A DNA stretch of 64,000 nucleotides, taken from Metabacillus bambusae. GTDB lineage: Bacteria > Bacillota > Bacilli > Bacillales > Bacillaceae. Made by a program: the position numbers and the translations under genes. Location: NCBI RefSeq assembly GCF_017497975.1, contig NZ_JAGDEL010000004.1, positions 124,001 to 188,000 of the forward strand, read 5' to 3'. Shown one piece after another: positions 43,811 to 52,461 of this stretch. Below the pieces are notes generated by a model that ran no database searches, was not told the DNA's origin, and saw nothing but the letters and a program-made list of their open reading frames with translations. Numbering within the stretch: position 1 is the first letter of the stretch; each line of letters begins with the position of its first letter.

Positions 43811-43882
43811 TCTCAAGGATTTAAGACGTGTTAACTACTCAAATTTAGTTGTGTTAATTGATATTTTATACGAAGTTCATTG

Positions 43883-43960
43883 TTAATAAAAATAGGGAGT
43901 TTCCTCCCTTCTATTTTTAAAGCGGTTCACTATTTTATCCAATTGATAATCGTTTACTTA
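43883..43960 (-). pseudogene. C-terminal relic related to the broken LysR at 58029
   Basis: The last codons on the minus strand (NRFKNRREETPYFY-stop) resemble EQVLKEREENPYYSLKF at the end of 58029-58439. The DNA downstream of both (TTAATTGATATTTTA, GTACT..GG) is also alike. This marks a segmental duplication between 43.8-43.96 and 57.96-58.11 kb. Confidence 0.5.
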
Positions 43961-43987
43961 TTTTTTATTGAAATAGGTTGGAACTAG

Positions 43988-44022
43988 ATCTTCAACACTC
44001 GCGCTCCGATTGCTGAAGATCA
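43988..44022. repeat. small palindromic repeat (TTCAACAATC family)
   Basis: GATCTTCAACACTCG and CGATTGCTGAAGATC form an imperfect hairpin. Related copies lie at 46433, 47838, 55068 and 55173. Confidence 0.55.
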
Positions 44023-44121
44023 AAGATTGTTTGTGGCCTACCAACAAAACGCGTATATTATTCGCTAATACATATTTTAGAAAATGTGTAAATAGTACAT
44101 TTTATACTTATTTGATGGGAA

Positions 44122-45543
44122 TTAATGCCGGCTTAGTTCTAATAAAATATTTAATCCCTCTTTTAATTCTTCCAATGACGCATAGGCAAAAGAAAGACGA
44201 ATATGATGTAAATCGCTTGATTTATAAATATAACCTGGGTTGATCAAAACATTTTGATTAAGTAAATTTAGAAATAACGCCTTATTTACAATAGGTTCAT
44301 GAAACCTGATCCATATATAGAACCCACCCTCAGATTTTTTCCACGTGGCGATTTGTTGAAATTTCTGTTCTAATATTTCTTCTACATATGTAGCCCTTCT
44401 TTTCAATTGTTCACGAAGTTTAATCAGATGCTTTTCGTATAAACCAAATGAGATCCAGTGTGCGACGATCTCTTGAGAAAAGGCACTTGAACCATAATCC
44501 GTTTGCATTTTAATATCAGCTAATCGCTCAATTACAGGTGAAGGTGCAACAACCCAACCAATCCGTAATCCGGGACTTAGCGTTTTGGATACACTGCCGA
44601 TATAAAGCACTTGCCCTGATGTATCAAACGACTTGATGGCAGGAGAAGATGATTCAAATAACAGTTCGTGATACACATCATCTTCAATAATCGGGATTTG
44701 TAGCTCTTTGCACATATTGTATAGGTTTTTCTTTTCTTCCAATGACCAATTATACCCTGTCGGATTGTGTAATGTTGGTACACAGTAAAATAGAGCTTGT
44801 CTTTTTCTTTTAAGTGCCCGTAAATTGTTCGTTAAATGTGAATCCCGTGAAACTGAAATCATGCGCATTCCGGCGGATTGAAAGGGATGCACAGAATTTA
44901 AATACGAAGGTTGTTCATGGAAGACACTGGATCCTTCTTCTAATAAGCCAATTGCAATTAATTGAAGTGCTTGAAGTGCACCTGAGACAATTAAAATGTT
45001 TTCTGGTGCTGTTTGAATACCACGTTTTTTTAAATACTCACATAAAATTCCTCGAAGCTTTTCACTTCCTTGTGGTGATGAATAACCAATTGCCTTTGAC
45101 TCAAGTGAAATATTCTTTAATGACTGTTCAATTTGTTTCGTTGGAAGTAATTCTGGTGATAATTCACCTGTTCCAAGACGGATAATATGATCCATTTGCT
45201 CACATTGATTGATAAGTTGAATCGTATGGTAGTTTGGTTTATGAATACTTGATTCAATGTGTTGCTGCCAATTCGGTTGAGCACTGTTCAAAAGTACATT
45301 CCACGAATTATTAGCCAAAAATACCCCTGATCCCATTTTTGATTCGAGCAAACCATTCGCCTTTAATTCATCAAGCGCAAGTTGCACAGTACTTCGGTTC
45401 ACATTAAATTGCGTTGCTAGTTGGCGCTGTGTTGGAATCTTAGTACCCACAGTCCAATCACCTCGTTCAATACGAGTTTTTATCCAATCTACAATTTGCT
45501 CTTGAACAGTCAAATGAGAATGACGATTTGGTTTCCACTTCAT
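44122..45543 (-). CDS. MocR/PdxR-type GntR regulator with aminotransferase domain
   Basis: 473 residues. N-terminal GntR winged HTH (about 8-75; KIPTQRQLATQFNVNRSTVQLALDEL kept in 20-residue pieces in the protein) joined to a fold-type I aminotransferase domain (about 110-470). PLP-binding Lys lies in SVSKTLSPGLRIGW, with the PTLHNPTG segment upstream. Such proteins sense PLP plus an amino acid. It is divergent from a LysE-type exporter with a clear operator between them, and probably controls amino-acid export. Confidence 0.9.
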   Translation of the reverse strand: MKWKPNRHSHLTVQEQIVDWIKTRIERGDWTVGTKIPTQRQLATQFNVNRSTVQLALDELKANGLLESKMGSGVFLANNSWNVLLNSAQPNWQQHIESSIHKPNYHTIQLINQCEQMDHIIRLGTGELSPELLPTKQIEQSLKNISLESKAIGYSSPQGSEKLRGILCEYLKKRGIQTAPENILIVSGALQALQLIAIGLLEEGSSVFHEQPSYLNSVHPFQSAGMRMISVSRDSHLTNNLRALKRKRQALFYCVPTLHNPTGYNWSLEEKKNLYNMCKELQIPIIEDDVYHELLFESSSPAIKSFDTSGQVLYIGSVSKTLSPGLRIGWVVAPSPVIERLADIKMQTDYGSSAFSQEIVAHWISFGLYEKHLIKLREQLKRRATYVEEILEQKFQQIATWKKSEGGFYIWIRFHEPIVNKALFLNLLNQNVLINPGYIYKSSDLHHIRLSFAYASLEELKEGLNILLELSRH

Positions 45544-45557
45544 CTAATTTTCCCCTA

Positions 45558-45585
45558 AATTGGATGGATAATAAACCATCCAATT
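45558..45585. promoter_or_regulatory. MocR operator
   Basis: AATTGGATGG-N8-CCATCCAATT is a perfect 10-bp inverted repeat between the divergent regulator and exporter starts, overlapping both promoter regions. Confidence 0.7.
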
Positions 45586-45642
45586 GGTTGTTTTCTTTTA
45601 GTTATATCATAGTAAGATAGTAATTCAAAGGGAGTTGATTAT

Positions 45643-46257
45643 ATGGAAGCCATTCTTCATGGAATCATTTTAGGGTTTGGACTTATTTTACCTTTAGGGG
45701 TACAGAATGTATTTGTATTTTCCCAAGGAGCCACACAGCCAAAATTACTGCGAGCACTTCCAGCGACTGTTACCGCTGCACTATGTGATACATTTTTAAT
45801 CCTTTTAGCTGTCTTTGGGTTATCCGTTATCGTTTTACAATTTGAATGGCTGAGACTTAGCCTAATGATAACTGGGATTTTGTTTTTACTTTACATGGGG
45901 TATGCTATTTGGCGGTCTAAACCAACAACGATTGAAACGAATAAAGCATTACCAATTCATCAACAAATCATCTTCGCTTTATCAGTTTCTTTATTAAATC
46001 CCCATGCCATCTTAGATACAGTCGGTGTTATTGGGACAAGTGCATTAAAATATGTAGGAACGGAACAAGTTTATTTTACAATCGGGTGTATTATAGTATC
46101 TTGGATTTGGTTCTTTGGATTAACGCTGGTGGGTACAGTCATGAAGAGTCTAGATAGTACAGGAGCTTTAATGAATATCTTCAACAAATGTTCTGCCCTG
46201 TTTATCTGGGGAACTGCCATTTATCTTTTTATTGGATTAACGAAAGTACCGTTGTAG
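45643..46257 (+). CDS. LysE/ArgO family amino-acid exporter
   Basis: 204 residues, six hydrophobic helices. The N-terminal GFGLILPLGVQNVFVFSQG and the mid-chain SLLNPHAILDTVGVIG are the LysE/ArgO signatures (PLGPQN, NPHAxLDT). It exports basic or related amino acids, energised by proton motive force. Controlled by the divergent MocR protein. AAAGGGAG precedes ATG 45643. Confidence 0.9.
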   Translation: MEAILHGIILGFGLILPLGVQNVFVFSQGATQPKLLRALPATVTAALCDTFLILLAVFGLSVIVLQFEWLRLSLMITGILFLLYMGYAIWRSKPTTIETNKALPIHQQIIFALSVSLLNPHAILDTVGVIGTSALKYVGTEQVYFTIGCIIVSWIWFFGLTLVGTVMKSLDSTGALMNIFNKCSALFIWGTAIYLFIGLTKVPL

Positions 46258-46302
46258 CCTTATAAATTATCAAGACCTAATTCGTAAAAAGTCATATAAA
46301 AT

Positions 46303-46423
46303 AGAGGTTGACTCAAAACCAAAGGGTCAGACCCCTCCAACACAATATATAGCACCTTAAAGGTTAAAGGCTACTATATATTAGTAATGTTGGGAGGTGT
46401 CAGACCCTTTTGAGTCAACCTCT
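46303..46423. repeat. dispersed hairpin repeat, copy B
   Basis: A 121-bp near-palindromic unit: AGAGGTTGACTCAAAA at one end, TTTTGAGTCAACCTCT at the other (16-bp perfect ends), with GGGTCAGACCCCTCCAACA and TGTTGGGAGGTGTCAGACCC inside. The whole can fold into a single long hairpin. A second, inverted copy is at 22975-23082. Confidence 0.88.
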
Positions 46424-46432
46424 TACTTCTTT

Positions 46433-46458
46433 TTCAACAATCGCGCCCTTTTCTTGAA
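46433..46458. repeat. small palindromic repeat (TTCAACAATC family)
   Basis: TTCAACAATCGCGCCCTTTT then CTTGAA; same family as 47838-47868. Confidence 0.5.
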
Positions 46459-46554
46459 TAAACATTTACATAATAATATTGAATTAAATAGAGGAAATGA
46501 ATGAGTTTTTTAGAACTTATTATAGATAGCAAAGAGAAAAGGAGTAAATGAGAA

Positions 46555-47511
46555 GTGAGTAATCAAATAATCCCAGCGTTAATTGCTTTTGTAGTTGTTT
46601 CAATTTTATCCCCACTATTAATTGCTGTTTTGAGAAAACTTAGGTTCATTCAACCGATAAGAAAAGAACTTCCTTCAGATCATCAGTTAAAAAAAGGCAC
46701 TCCGTTAATGTTTGGAATTATTCTTTTTGTAGGAATTATAGTATCAATTCTTTTTTCACCTACTCAATTAATGTATTTCTTATCTATTACCTACATTCTT
46801 TTTAGTTTTGTTGGGTTTTTGGACGATTTTTGGAAGGCTTCTCGTCAAGATCCAGGAGGAGTATCGGGTAAGACCAAACTTATTTTTCAATTTATTTTTA
46901 CGGGTACTTTGCTTTTTTATGTGATCAACGAACTAGGCGTAGACACCAGCATTAATATTTTTAAAAATATTTCCTTGGATCTTCCAATGGTGTTATATGT
47001 CATTGTCATTACCTTATTTGTCGTAGGTTCTGCAAATGCCATAAATTTCACGGATGGATTAGACGGTCTTTTAGGAGTTGTTGCAATCCCTACATACTTT
47101 TTCTTTTTTATGGTCTCAGACAGATCAGAGGTGCAAATTTTTTGTTTAATTATGATTGGATGTTTACTCGGCTTTCTCATTTATAATATATATCCTGCAA
47201 AAGCTTTTATGGGGGATACAGGATCATTAGCTATAGGTGGATCACTTTCATTTCTTGCTGTTCTTGAGAAAGTTGAAATTTTAATCCCCATTTTATTCTT
47301 TATCTATTTTGCTGAACAACTTTCAGTTATTTTACAAGTTTCCTCATTTAAACTTACTCATAAGCGTATTTTCAGAATGACACCGATTCATTATCACTTT
47401 GGCTTAAAATATGGGTGGTCCGAAACTACAATTGTCACGGTTTTTGGATTTATTTCTTGGTTTTGTGCTTTTATCTGTTTAGCTTATTGGAGATTTCTTC
47501 TGAATCCATAA
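46555..47511 (+). CDS. MraY-family phospho-sugar transferase paralogue
   Basis: 318 residues, about ten transmembrane helices. The catalytic aspartates appear in VGFLDDFWKASR (about 86-97), NAINFTDGLDGL (about 162-173) and FMGDTGSLAIGG (about 222-233); HYHFGLKYGW follows near the C-terminus. MraY transfers phospho-MurNAc-pentapeptide to undecaprenyl phosphate to make lipid I. The gene stands outside a division/cell-wall cluster, so it is a second copy, perhaps for sporulation or stress. GTG start with GGAG ten bases upstream. Confidence 0.87.
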   Translation: MSNQIIPALIAFVVVSILSPLLIAVLRKLRFIQPIRKELPSDHQLKKGTPLMFGIILFVGIIVSILFSPTQLMYFLSITYILFSFVGFLDDFWKASRQDPGGVSGKTKLIFQFIFTGTLLFYVINELGVDTSINIFKNISLDLPMVLYVIVITLFVVGSANAINFTDGLDGLLGVVAIPTYFFFFMVSDRSEVQIFCLIMIGCLLGFLIYNIYPAKAFMGDTGSLAIGGSLSFLAVLEKVEILIPILFFIYFAEQLSVILQVSSFKLTHKRIFRMTPIHYHFGLKYGWSETTIVTVFGFISWFCAFICLAYWRFLLNP

Positions 47512-47659
47512 ATAAAGTTATAATCATTCCAATGAATATTAGAGGTAACCAGGCAATGCACAAAGCAGAAAAAAAATACCAAGGTCGAAAATCTGCCACC
47601 GTATAAATTGATGTACTAATCAATACCCCGATAATTACATAAATGAAGATGATCTCCAT
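47471..47659 (-). CDS. small two-helix membrane protein
   Basis: 62 residues from ATG 47659 (AAGGAG twelve bases upstream). Two hydrophobic segments, FIYVIIGVLISTSIYTV and IAWLPLIFIGMIITLF. Its 3' end overlaps the end of the MraY-like gene by 41 bp on the other strand. Family unknown. Confidence 0.5.
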   Translation of the reverse strand: MEIIFIYVIIGVLISTSIYTVADFRPWYFFSALCIAWLPLIFIGMIITLFMDSEEISNKLNR

Positions 47660-47705
47660 TTTGTCATCGCACTCCTTTTTCATATTATAAAAAGGTGCAC
47701 TTGTA

Positions 47706-47803
47706 GGGGTGCTACATTTAGGCATAATATTAAGATTTTATGTTAAAACGATCTTCGACTTGAAAATCGTTTTAAGTAGGAACTCAACAAACATAGCACC
47801 CCT
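47706..47803. repeat. 98-bp inverted-repeat element
   Basis: Outer ends AGGGGTGCTA (47706-47715) and TAGCACCCCT (47794-47803) are perfect inverted repeats. An inner hairpin, TTAAAACGAT/ATCGTTTTAA, lies between. No gene inside; MITE-like. Confidence 0.55.
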
Positions 47804-47837
47804 GTATTCAATTACGAAATAAGATAAATTTCTTTGT

Positions 47838-47868
47838 TCTTCAACAATCTGGCCCGTTTGCGGAAGAA
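47838..47868. repeat. small palindromic repeat (TTCAACAATC family)
   Basis: TTCTTCAACAATCTGGCCCG followed by TTTGCGGAAGAA forms an imperfect hairpin. Similar units occur at 43988, 46433, 55068 and 55173. Confidence 0.55.
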
Positions 47869-47902
47869 AGTGATATGGATAGAGACTAGTGTTTATCCCC
47901 CA

Positions 47903-48012
47903 AGACGTGTTAATAACACTTATCGTTAGGGGAGAAAAATAAATATAGTAAAGATCTGCAAGAGAGACTCATCTAATATAACTTAGAAAATATTCTAACT
48001 TAATTAAAATAC
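47903..48012 (+). repeat. GTGTTAATAACAC repeat, copy 2
   Basis: About 110 bp starting AAGACGTGTTAATAACACTT and containing GCAAGAGAGACTCAT and TAACTTAG. It matches 38663-38765 over its length. It lies in a gene-free spacer. Confidence 0.75.
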
Positions 48013-48084
48013 TAGATTTCAGTACAAATAATAAAAAAGCCCCAATCCCTCTTCTACCAAGGAACTGAAGCTTCTCACTCTGAT

Positions 48085-48131
48085 GATCCGAGAGGGATTC
48101 TAACCCCCGAACCCTACCCTATCAAGGTAGG
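48085..48131 (-). other. tRNA-like 3' fragment (variable arm plus T arm)
   Basis: On the minus strand CTACC-TTGATA-GGGTAG can form a long variable arm, followed by GGGGG-TTAGAAT-CCCTC, which has the size of a T arm (7-base loop) but a changed TTC. No 5' half, anticodon arm or acceptor stem is visible. It may be a decayed tRNA-Ser/Leu piece or attachment-site scar; coincidence is possible. Confidence 0.3.
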
Positions 48132-48407
48132 AATTTGAATCAAATTATAACAGTTAAACTTTAAACATTTATCTAACGAAAAATGAATCAAAGGTAGTGT
48201 GCCAGCTTCAGGTAGAATGAACATAAACACAATGATTAGGAATGTGAAAAGTAATATTAGAGCGCGATACCAATAATAAATATCAAATAAATAATGGAAA
48301 TAATACTATTTCCCTCCATAAATATTACTATATGTGGTTTCCGTAAGGGTCATATATGCCAGTTAGTAATAGAACTTACTATTATCCTGTATTTTCAGCG
48401 ATTCTAG

Positions 48408-48557
48408 CGCAATTTTTTACATAAACAAATTATAATTGTTCAAGGAATCAGTACAATCATTGTTATATTAGGCTGTACGTTGTTTATTTATAGCAAGAAA
48501 TGGACTGCACAAAAGGAAAAGGATCGAATAACAGCAAAAATCGAGCCAGAGTGTTAA
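48408..48557 (+). pseudogene. C-terminal fragment of a membrane transporter
   Basis: 49 open codons without start end at TAA 48555-48557. They encode a final hydrophobic helix (QGISTIIVILGCTLFIYSKK) and a charged tail (WTAQKEKDRITAK), the usual end of a DMT/EamA-type transporter. The upstream part is missing. Confidence 0.5.
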
Positions 48558-48562
48558 GTCTC

Positions 48563-49441
48563 TTACTCGATTAAATTCTTTCTCAAATAGTGAATGAAAT
48601 GATGCTCGCTCTCATCAACTTTCCTCGTACAAATAAACAAACTTTGATTGATTTCTGCCTGCTCCACAAAGACTCGAGCAAGCTTTCCTTGTGCTAATGT
48701 ATCCTTTACGCTACAGGCTGGTGCGAGTGCCATTCCGTAACCTGCCTCAACAACCTTTATCGATTCAAGTACGCCTTGCACTTGTAAGCCGAATTTCGGT
48801 AAAGGGCAATTATGGGTATAAAAAATCGCCTCTAACAAATCAAGCGTTGAACTGCCTCGTTCCCTGTAAATAAATTCATGCTCACTTAAATCAAAAATCG
48901 ATATCTCTTTATTCGCTAAAGGATGCGTTGGATGTACAACAAACCAAAATGGGACATCGAGTATTTTCTCGAAGTGTAAATCTTCATGACCGATGTTACT
49001 TTGCACAACAAAGCCAAAATCTACTTCATAATTAAGGACGCGACGTTCAACAGACTGTACATTCCCTAAAGACACATATACATCGACATCTGGATTTTCT
49101 AGTTTGTAACCTGCAATTATTGGCGGTAAGATATAATTCGTTGAAATATAGGACGAAGCAATATGCACTTTCTCCTTCTTTTCTAAAAATGTTTTAAGTT
49201 TTTCATCAATTTGTTCTTCTAAATGAAACAAACGTAATCCTTGCTCATAAAGAAATTCACCTTCAGATGTGAGCTGAATCCCTCTTCCCTTACCTGTAAT
49301 TAATTTTACCCCTATCTCCCGCTCTAGTTTACGAATCTGAGCTGTGACAGCGGGCTGACTAATATGTAGTAAGTTCGCCGCTTCGGTTATACTCCCTAGT
49401 TTTGCAACATTCGTAAAAATACGTAACGTATGTAAATTCAA
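48563..49441 (-). CDS. LysR family transcriptional regulator (CysL/YtlI-like)
   Basis: 292 residues. HTH about 3-60 (SITEAANLLHISQPAVTAQI), effector domain about 88-290. Divergent from a TauE/SafE-type exporter with 99 bp between the two starts, so it probably regulates that gene. LysR proteins of this branch often govern sulfur or anion metabolism, which fits a TauE partner. Confidence 0.88.
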   Translation of the reverse strand: MNLHTLRIFTNVAKLGSITEAANLLHISQPAVTAQIRKLEREIGVKLITGKGRGIQLTSEGEFLYEQGLRLFHLEEQIDEKLKTFLEKKEKVHIASSYISTNYILPPIIAGYKLENPDVDVYVSLGNVQSVERRVLNYEVDFGFVVQSNIGHEDLHFEKILDVPFWFVVHPTHPLANKEISIFDLSEHEFIYRERGSSTLDLLEAIFYTHNCPLPKFGLQVQGVLESIKVVEAGYGMALAPACSVKDTLAQGKLARVFVEQAEINQSLFICTRKVDESEHHFIHYLRKNLIE

Positions 49442-49540
49442 TTCTTCACCCTATTCATAACTTTTTTTTATGAATAAACAAAAATTATATATTTGTCTTA
49501 TTAATAATATAGCAGTAATTTAAGTGTAGGGGTGATTTGT

Positions 49541-50308
49541 TTGGAAAACTTACTATTGGAATGGCTATCAATCGATGGACTTTTATTATTTGCTATTGGC
49601 GTGCTTGCTGCTATTATTGGTGTGATGTTTGGAGCTGCAGGGTTCGTATTACTACCTGCACTGCTATTAGTTGGCATTCCGATTCACGCGACGGTTGCAG
49701 TCAATAAATTTGCGACAGGCGTATCTTCATTATCGACGGTCCTTGTACTTGCTGTAAAAAAGAAAGTACAACTCAAACAAATGCTCCCACTCATGTTCGT
49801 CGCTGGACTTGGAGGAATAAGTGGTGCATTTTGCGCAACAAGATTGTCGGAACAGACGATGAATATCGTTACTTGTATCGTGTTAATTACCATGTTTTTG
49901 GTTGTGTTAAAAAGTAATAAAACTGGGCTAGTTAGTGAACAGCAAGACACGGAACAACCAACTACTTTGTTAGCCCCATTTTTTATCGCGATATATGATG
50001 GTGGGTTTGGACCAGGTTCAGCACTTTTAAACATTACATACTTTTTGAAAAAAAAATTCAGCTATTTAAAAGCTGCTGAAATGACCCGCTTTGTAATGTT
50101 TGCAAGTTGTATGAGCGCGTTTTTATTTTACTTCTTCTATGGTATTGTCGATTGGGGCATTGCCATTCCGGTAACAGTTGGGTCAATCGTCGGCTCTCAT
50201 ATCGGACTAAAAATTGCCTCTTATTTAAAAGGAAAATGGATTCAGCTTTTGCTTCCGATTATCTCTTTATTATTAATTGTTCAAGTTATAGCTGACTTGC
50301 TATTTTAG
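49541..50308 (+). CDS. TauE/SafE family anion exporter
   Basis: 255 residues, about eight transmembrane helices in two repeats. The first contains IGVMFGAAGFVLLPALLLVGIP, the second DGGFGPGSALLNITYFL, both typical of TauE/SafE (sulfite, sulfoacetate or similar organosulfur anions). TTG 49541 is chosen because AGGGGTG lies six bases upstream; the GTG at 49532 lies within that site. Divergent LysR regulator. Confidence 0.87.
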   Translation: MENLLLEWLSIDGLLLFAIGVLAAIIGVMFGAAGFVLLPALLLVGIPIHATVAVNKFATGVSSLSTVLVLAVKKKVQLKQMLPLMFVAGLGGISGAFCATRLSEQTMNIVTCIVLITMFLVVLKSNKTGLVSEQQDTEQPTTLLAPFFIAIYDGGFGPGSALLNITYFLKKKFSYLKAAEMTRFVMFASCMSAFLFYFFYGIVDWGIAIPVTVGSIVGSHIGLKIASYLKGKWIQLLLPIISLLLIVQVIADLLF

Positions 50309-50332
50309 TAATTTTATAAAGGTGGTGTATGT

Positions 50333-50431
50333 ATGACATTGCTGATGTTTGCTTTGTTCTCAATTAGTTTAATCATTTGCGTTATGTTTCATTTTTCAAC
50401 TTTAATTGCCTTAACCTGCTCTGTTTGTTAA
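50333..50431 (+). CDS. 32-residue small membrane protein
   Basis: AAAGGTGGTG precedes ATG 50333; the 32-codon frame is almost wholly hydrophobic (MTLLMFALFSISLIICVMF...). It starts 24 bp after the TauE-type gene and so is probably co-transcribed, possibly as a small partner. No family recognised. Confidence 0.5.
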   Translation: MTLLMFALFSISLIICVMFHFSTLIALTCSVC

Positions 50432-50439
50432 ATAGAGAA

Positions 50440-50464
50440 AAAGCATCCCTTCTTAAGGAATGCC
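50440..50464 (-). terminator. terminator of the AraC gene
   Basis: GCATTCCTTAAGAAGGGATGC (minus strand, one bulge-like mismatch) is followed by TTTTTCTC. Confidence 0.65.
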
Positions 50465-50481
50465 CCCAATAGTTAAATGTA

Positions 50482-51381
50482 CTACTCCATAAGTGAACAG
50501 CTAGTCTTATATTTTTTGTATGCTAATGGTGTAATGTTCATCGACTTTCGGAATTTATCTATGAAATAACTTGTACTGTTAAATCCTACTTGATAGGCAA
50601 CATCTGTGACATTGGAATCTGATTGTTGTAGTAAAATTAAACTTTTTTGAATACGATAATCTGTTACATAATTTAATGGTGTTTTCTTTAAAATTCGTTT
50701 GAAATATCGACAGCACTCGGAACGGCTTAATTGACCAACTCGTGCAATATCGTCTAAAAAAATTTTCTCAGGATAGTGTAGGTGTATCCAATTTAGCATT
50801 TGCTTCATTCGATGACTCTTTAGCATTTCCGTCTGTTCGTACTCTAATTGAATACCATTTATTATTAGGTTCTTCCAAATTAATGTTAATTGTATGCTGA
50901 TGTCAATTTCATAGTATGGTGAATTTTGTTTTATCAATTGATTGATTTTCATAATAGAGGCTAAAATATTTTTCGCCCAAATCTCCTTTGGAACCAAGAG
51001 TAAATAAGGTAAATTAGTCGCCTGAATATAAGGGTTCACAAAGGTTATATAAAGTTCTTGTGATAAAACAAAACTTGGAGAGACATTTAAACAAATATAG
51101 GCACAACCCGAATCATTCTTATCTTTTGCCATGTGCAGGCAACCACTATTTATAAATAGCCCCTCACCTTCTTGAACAGCAATATTTTCTTCATTTATTT
51201 GAAAAATTGCTTCTCCCTTTACAACGAGAACAAACTGAAATTCATCATGCCAATGAAGTGGTATATATCCATTTATATTCTGGTTAATTGTTGTTTCGTA
51301 ACATGCAATTGGTAACACAACTGTACGATGCTCAGTTAATTCTTTTAAACTTTGGTCAACTATAAAATCTTTAATTTGCAT
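50482..51381 (-). CDS. AraC family transcriptional regulator with cupin sensor
   Basis: 299 residues. N-terminal cupin-like domain (about 30-110; HWHDEFQFVLVVKGEA, INSGCLHMA) and C-terminal double HTH (about 190-290; DIARVGQLSRSECCRYFKRI and VAYQVGFNSTSYFIDKFRK). Divergent from the EamA transporter, which it probably activates. Effector unknown. Confidence 0.87.
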   Translation of the reverse strand: MQIKDFIVDQSLKELTEHRTVVLPIACYETTINQNINGYIPLHWHDEFQFVLVVKGEAIFQINEENIAVQEGEGLFINSGCLHMAKDKNDSGCAYICLNVSPSFVLSQELYITFVNPYIQATNLPYLLLVPKEIWAKNILASIMKINQLIKQNSPYYEIDISIQLTLIWKNLIINGIQLEYEQTEMLKSHRMKQMLNWIHLHYPEKIFLDDIARVGQLSRSECCRYFKRILKKTPLNYVTDYRIQKSLILLQQSDSNVTDVAYQVGFNSTSYFIDKFRKSMNITPLAYKKYKTSCSLME

Positions 51382-51497
51382 ATACCCACCTCAATATACT
51401 TATATTTTTCTATTCGATTTAGGTATTATTTCAGATATTTTCCACTTATCATTTAAAATACTATAACACTATTTTTATATTTAAAGGTGGAGAATCA

Positions 51498-52445
51498 ATG
51501 ATGAATAGAAGTAAAGGAATATTTCTTGTTATAACAGGAGCAGTATTTTGGGGGATTGGTGGCACAGTTGCAAAAAAGCTTTTTCAACATTATGAAATCG
51601 ATATAGATTGGCTTGTAACGACCCGATTGCTTATAGCTGGTCTTTTACTATTAACAGTTCAATTCTTCGGAAAAGACCGTTCCCAGATACTTGGTGTTTG
51701 GAAAACTCGAAGGATAGCTATTCATTTGATTATCTTCGGGTTACTCGGTATGCTTGCGGTTCAATACACTTATATGGCTTCAATTAAACATGGAAATGCT
51801 GCTGTTGCAACACTACTACAGTATTTAGCACCTGTTATGATTATCGTATACTTAATTTTCCGCAAACAAACTGTTCTTACACGAAGAGATTTGTTGACTG
51901 TTTCTCTAGCTTTATTTGGTTGTTATTTCTTATTAACAAACGGCTCAATCTCTCAATTATCTGTACCAACACTTGCAATCGTTTGGGGTGTTTTATCTGG
52001 AATAGCTTTAGCATTTTATACACTATATGCCGTTCCATTACTCAAGCAATACCATTCACTTGTCATTGTTGGATGGGCTATGATTATCGGTGGTTTGGCA
52101 TTAAGTTTTATCCATCCGCCTTGGCAAATGGACTTTACAAGTTTAACGCTAGAAGCTTATTTATACTTAGTCTTCGTTATCATTTTCGGCACTATGATTG
52201 CATTTTGGTTTTATATAGAAAGTTTGCAAAGTCTTCCACCTAAAGAATCAAGTCTTCTAGGAAGCATAGAGCCACTAGCTGCCGTTCTAACAACGGTCTT
52301 TTGGTTAAAAGAACCCTTTGGTTTATTCCAATGGGTTGGTACAGCTTGTATCATTGGAATGATATTATTGTTGGCTTTGTATAAAGAGTCTTCTTCAAGA
52401 ACTCTCCACCCTCCTAAAAGTGACGAGCCCCTAAATGTTAGTTGA
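51498..52445 (+). CDS. EamA/DMT family transporter
   Basis: 315 residues, ten transmembrane helices in two EamA repeats; [14 protein letters not shown] opens the first, and the second ends [20 protein letters not shown], the usual DMT signature. Likely exporter of a metabolite or amino acid. GGTGGAG precedes tandem ATG codons (51498, 51501). Divergent from an AraC regulator. Confidence 0.88.
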   Translation: MMNRSKGIFLVITGAVFWGIGGTVAKKLFQHYEIDIDWLVTTRLLIAGLLLLTVQFFGKDRSQILGVWKTRRIAIHLIIFGLLGMLAVQYTYMASIKHGNAAVATLLQYLAPVMIIVYLIFRKQTVLTRRDLLTVSLALFGCYFLLTNGSISQLSVPTLAIVWGVLSGIALAFYTLYAVPLLKQYHSLVIVGWAMIIGGLALSFIHPPWQMDFTSLTLEAYLYLVFVIIFGTMIAFWFYIESLQSLPPKESSLLGSIEPLAAVLTTVFWLKEPFGLFQWVGTACIIGMILLLALYKESSSRTLHPPKSDEPLNVS

Positions 52446-52461
52446 TTATAGGGGCTTTCTT
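52426..52461 (+). terminator. terminator of the EamA gene
   Basis: AGCCCCTA and TAGGGGCT pair across a loop containing the stop codon, followed by TTCTT. Confidence 0.75.

Noticed and set aside
47415-47606. 63-codon plus-strand frame over the end of the MraY-like gene
   Set aside because: Out of frame with the conserved gene and without its own ribosome-binding site; the minus-strand small membrane protein is better supported.
48020-48140. Complete tRNA gene
   Set aside because: No acceptor stem, D arm or anticodon arm can be folded; only two hairpins resemble the 3' half.
51920-52243. 107-codon plus-strand frame inside the EamA transporter
   Set aside because: Alternative frame of a clear ten-helix transporter; composition is not protein-like.
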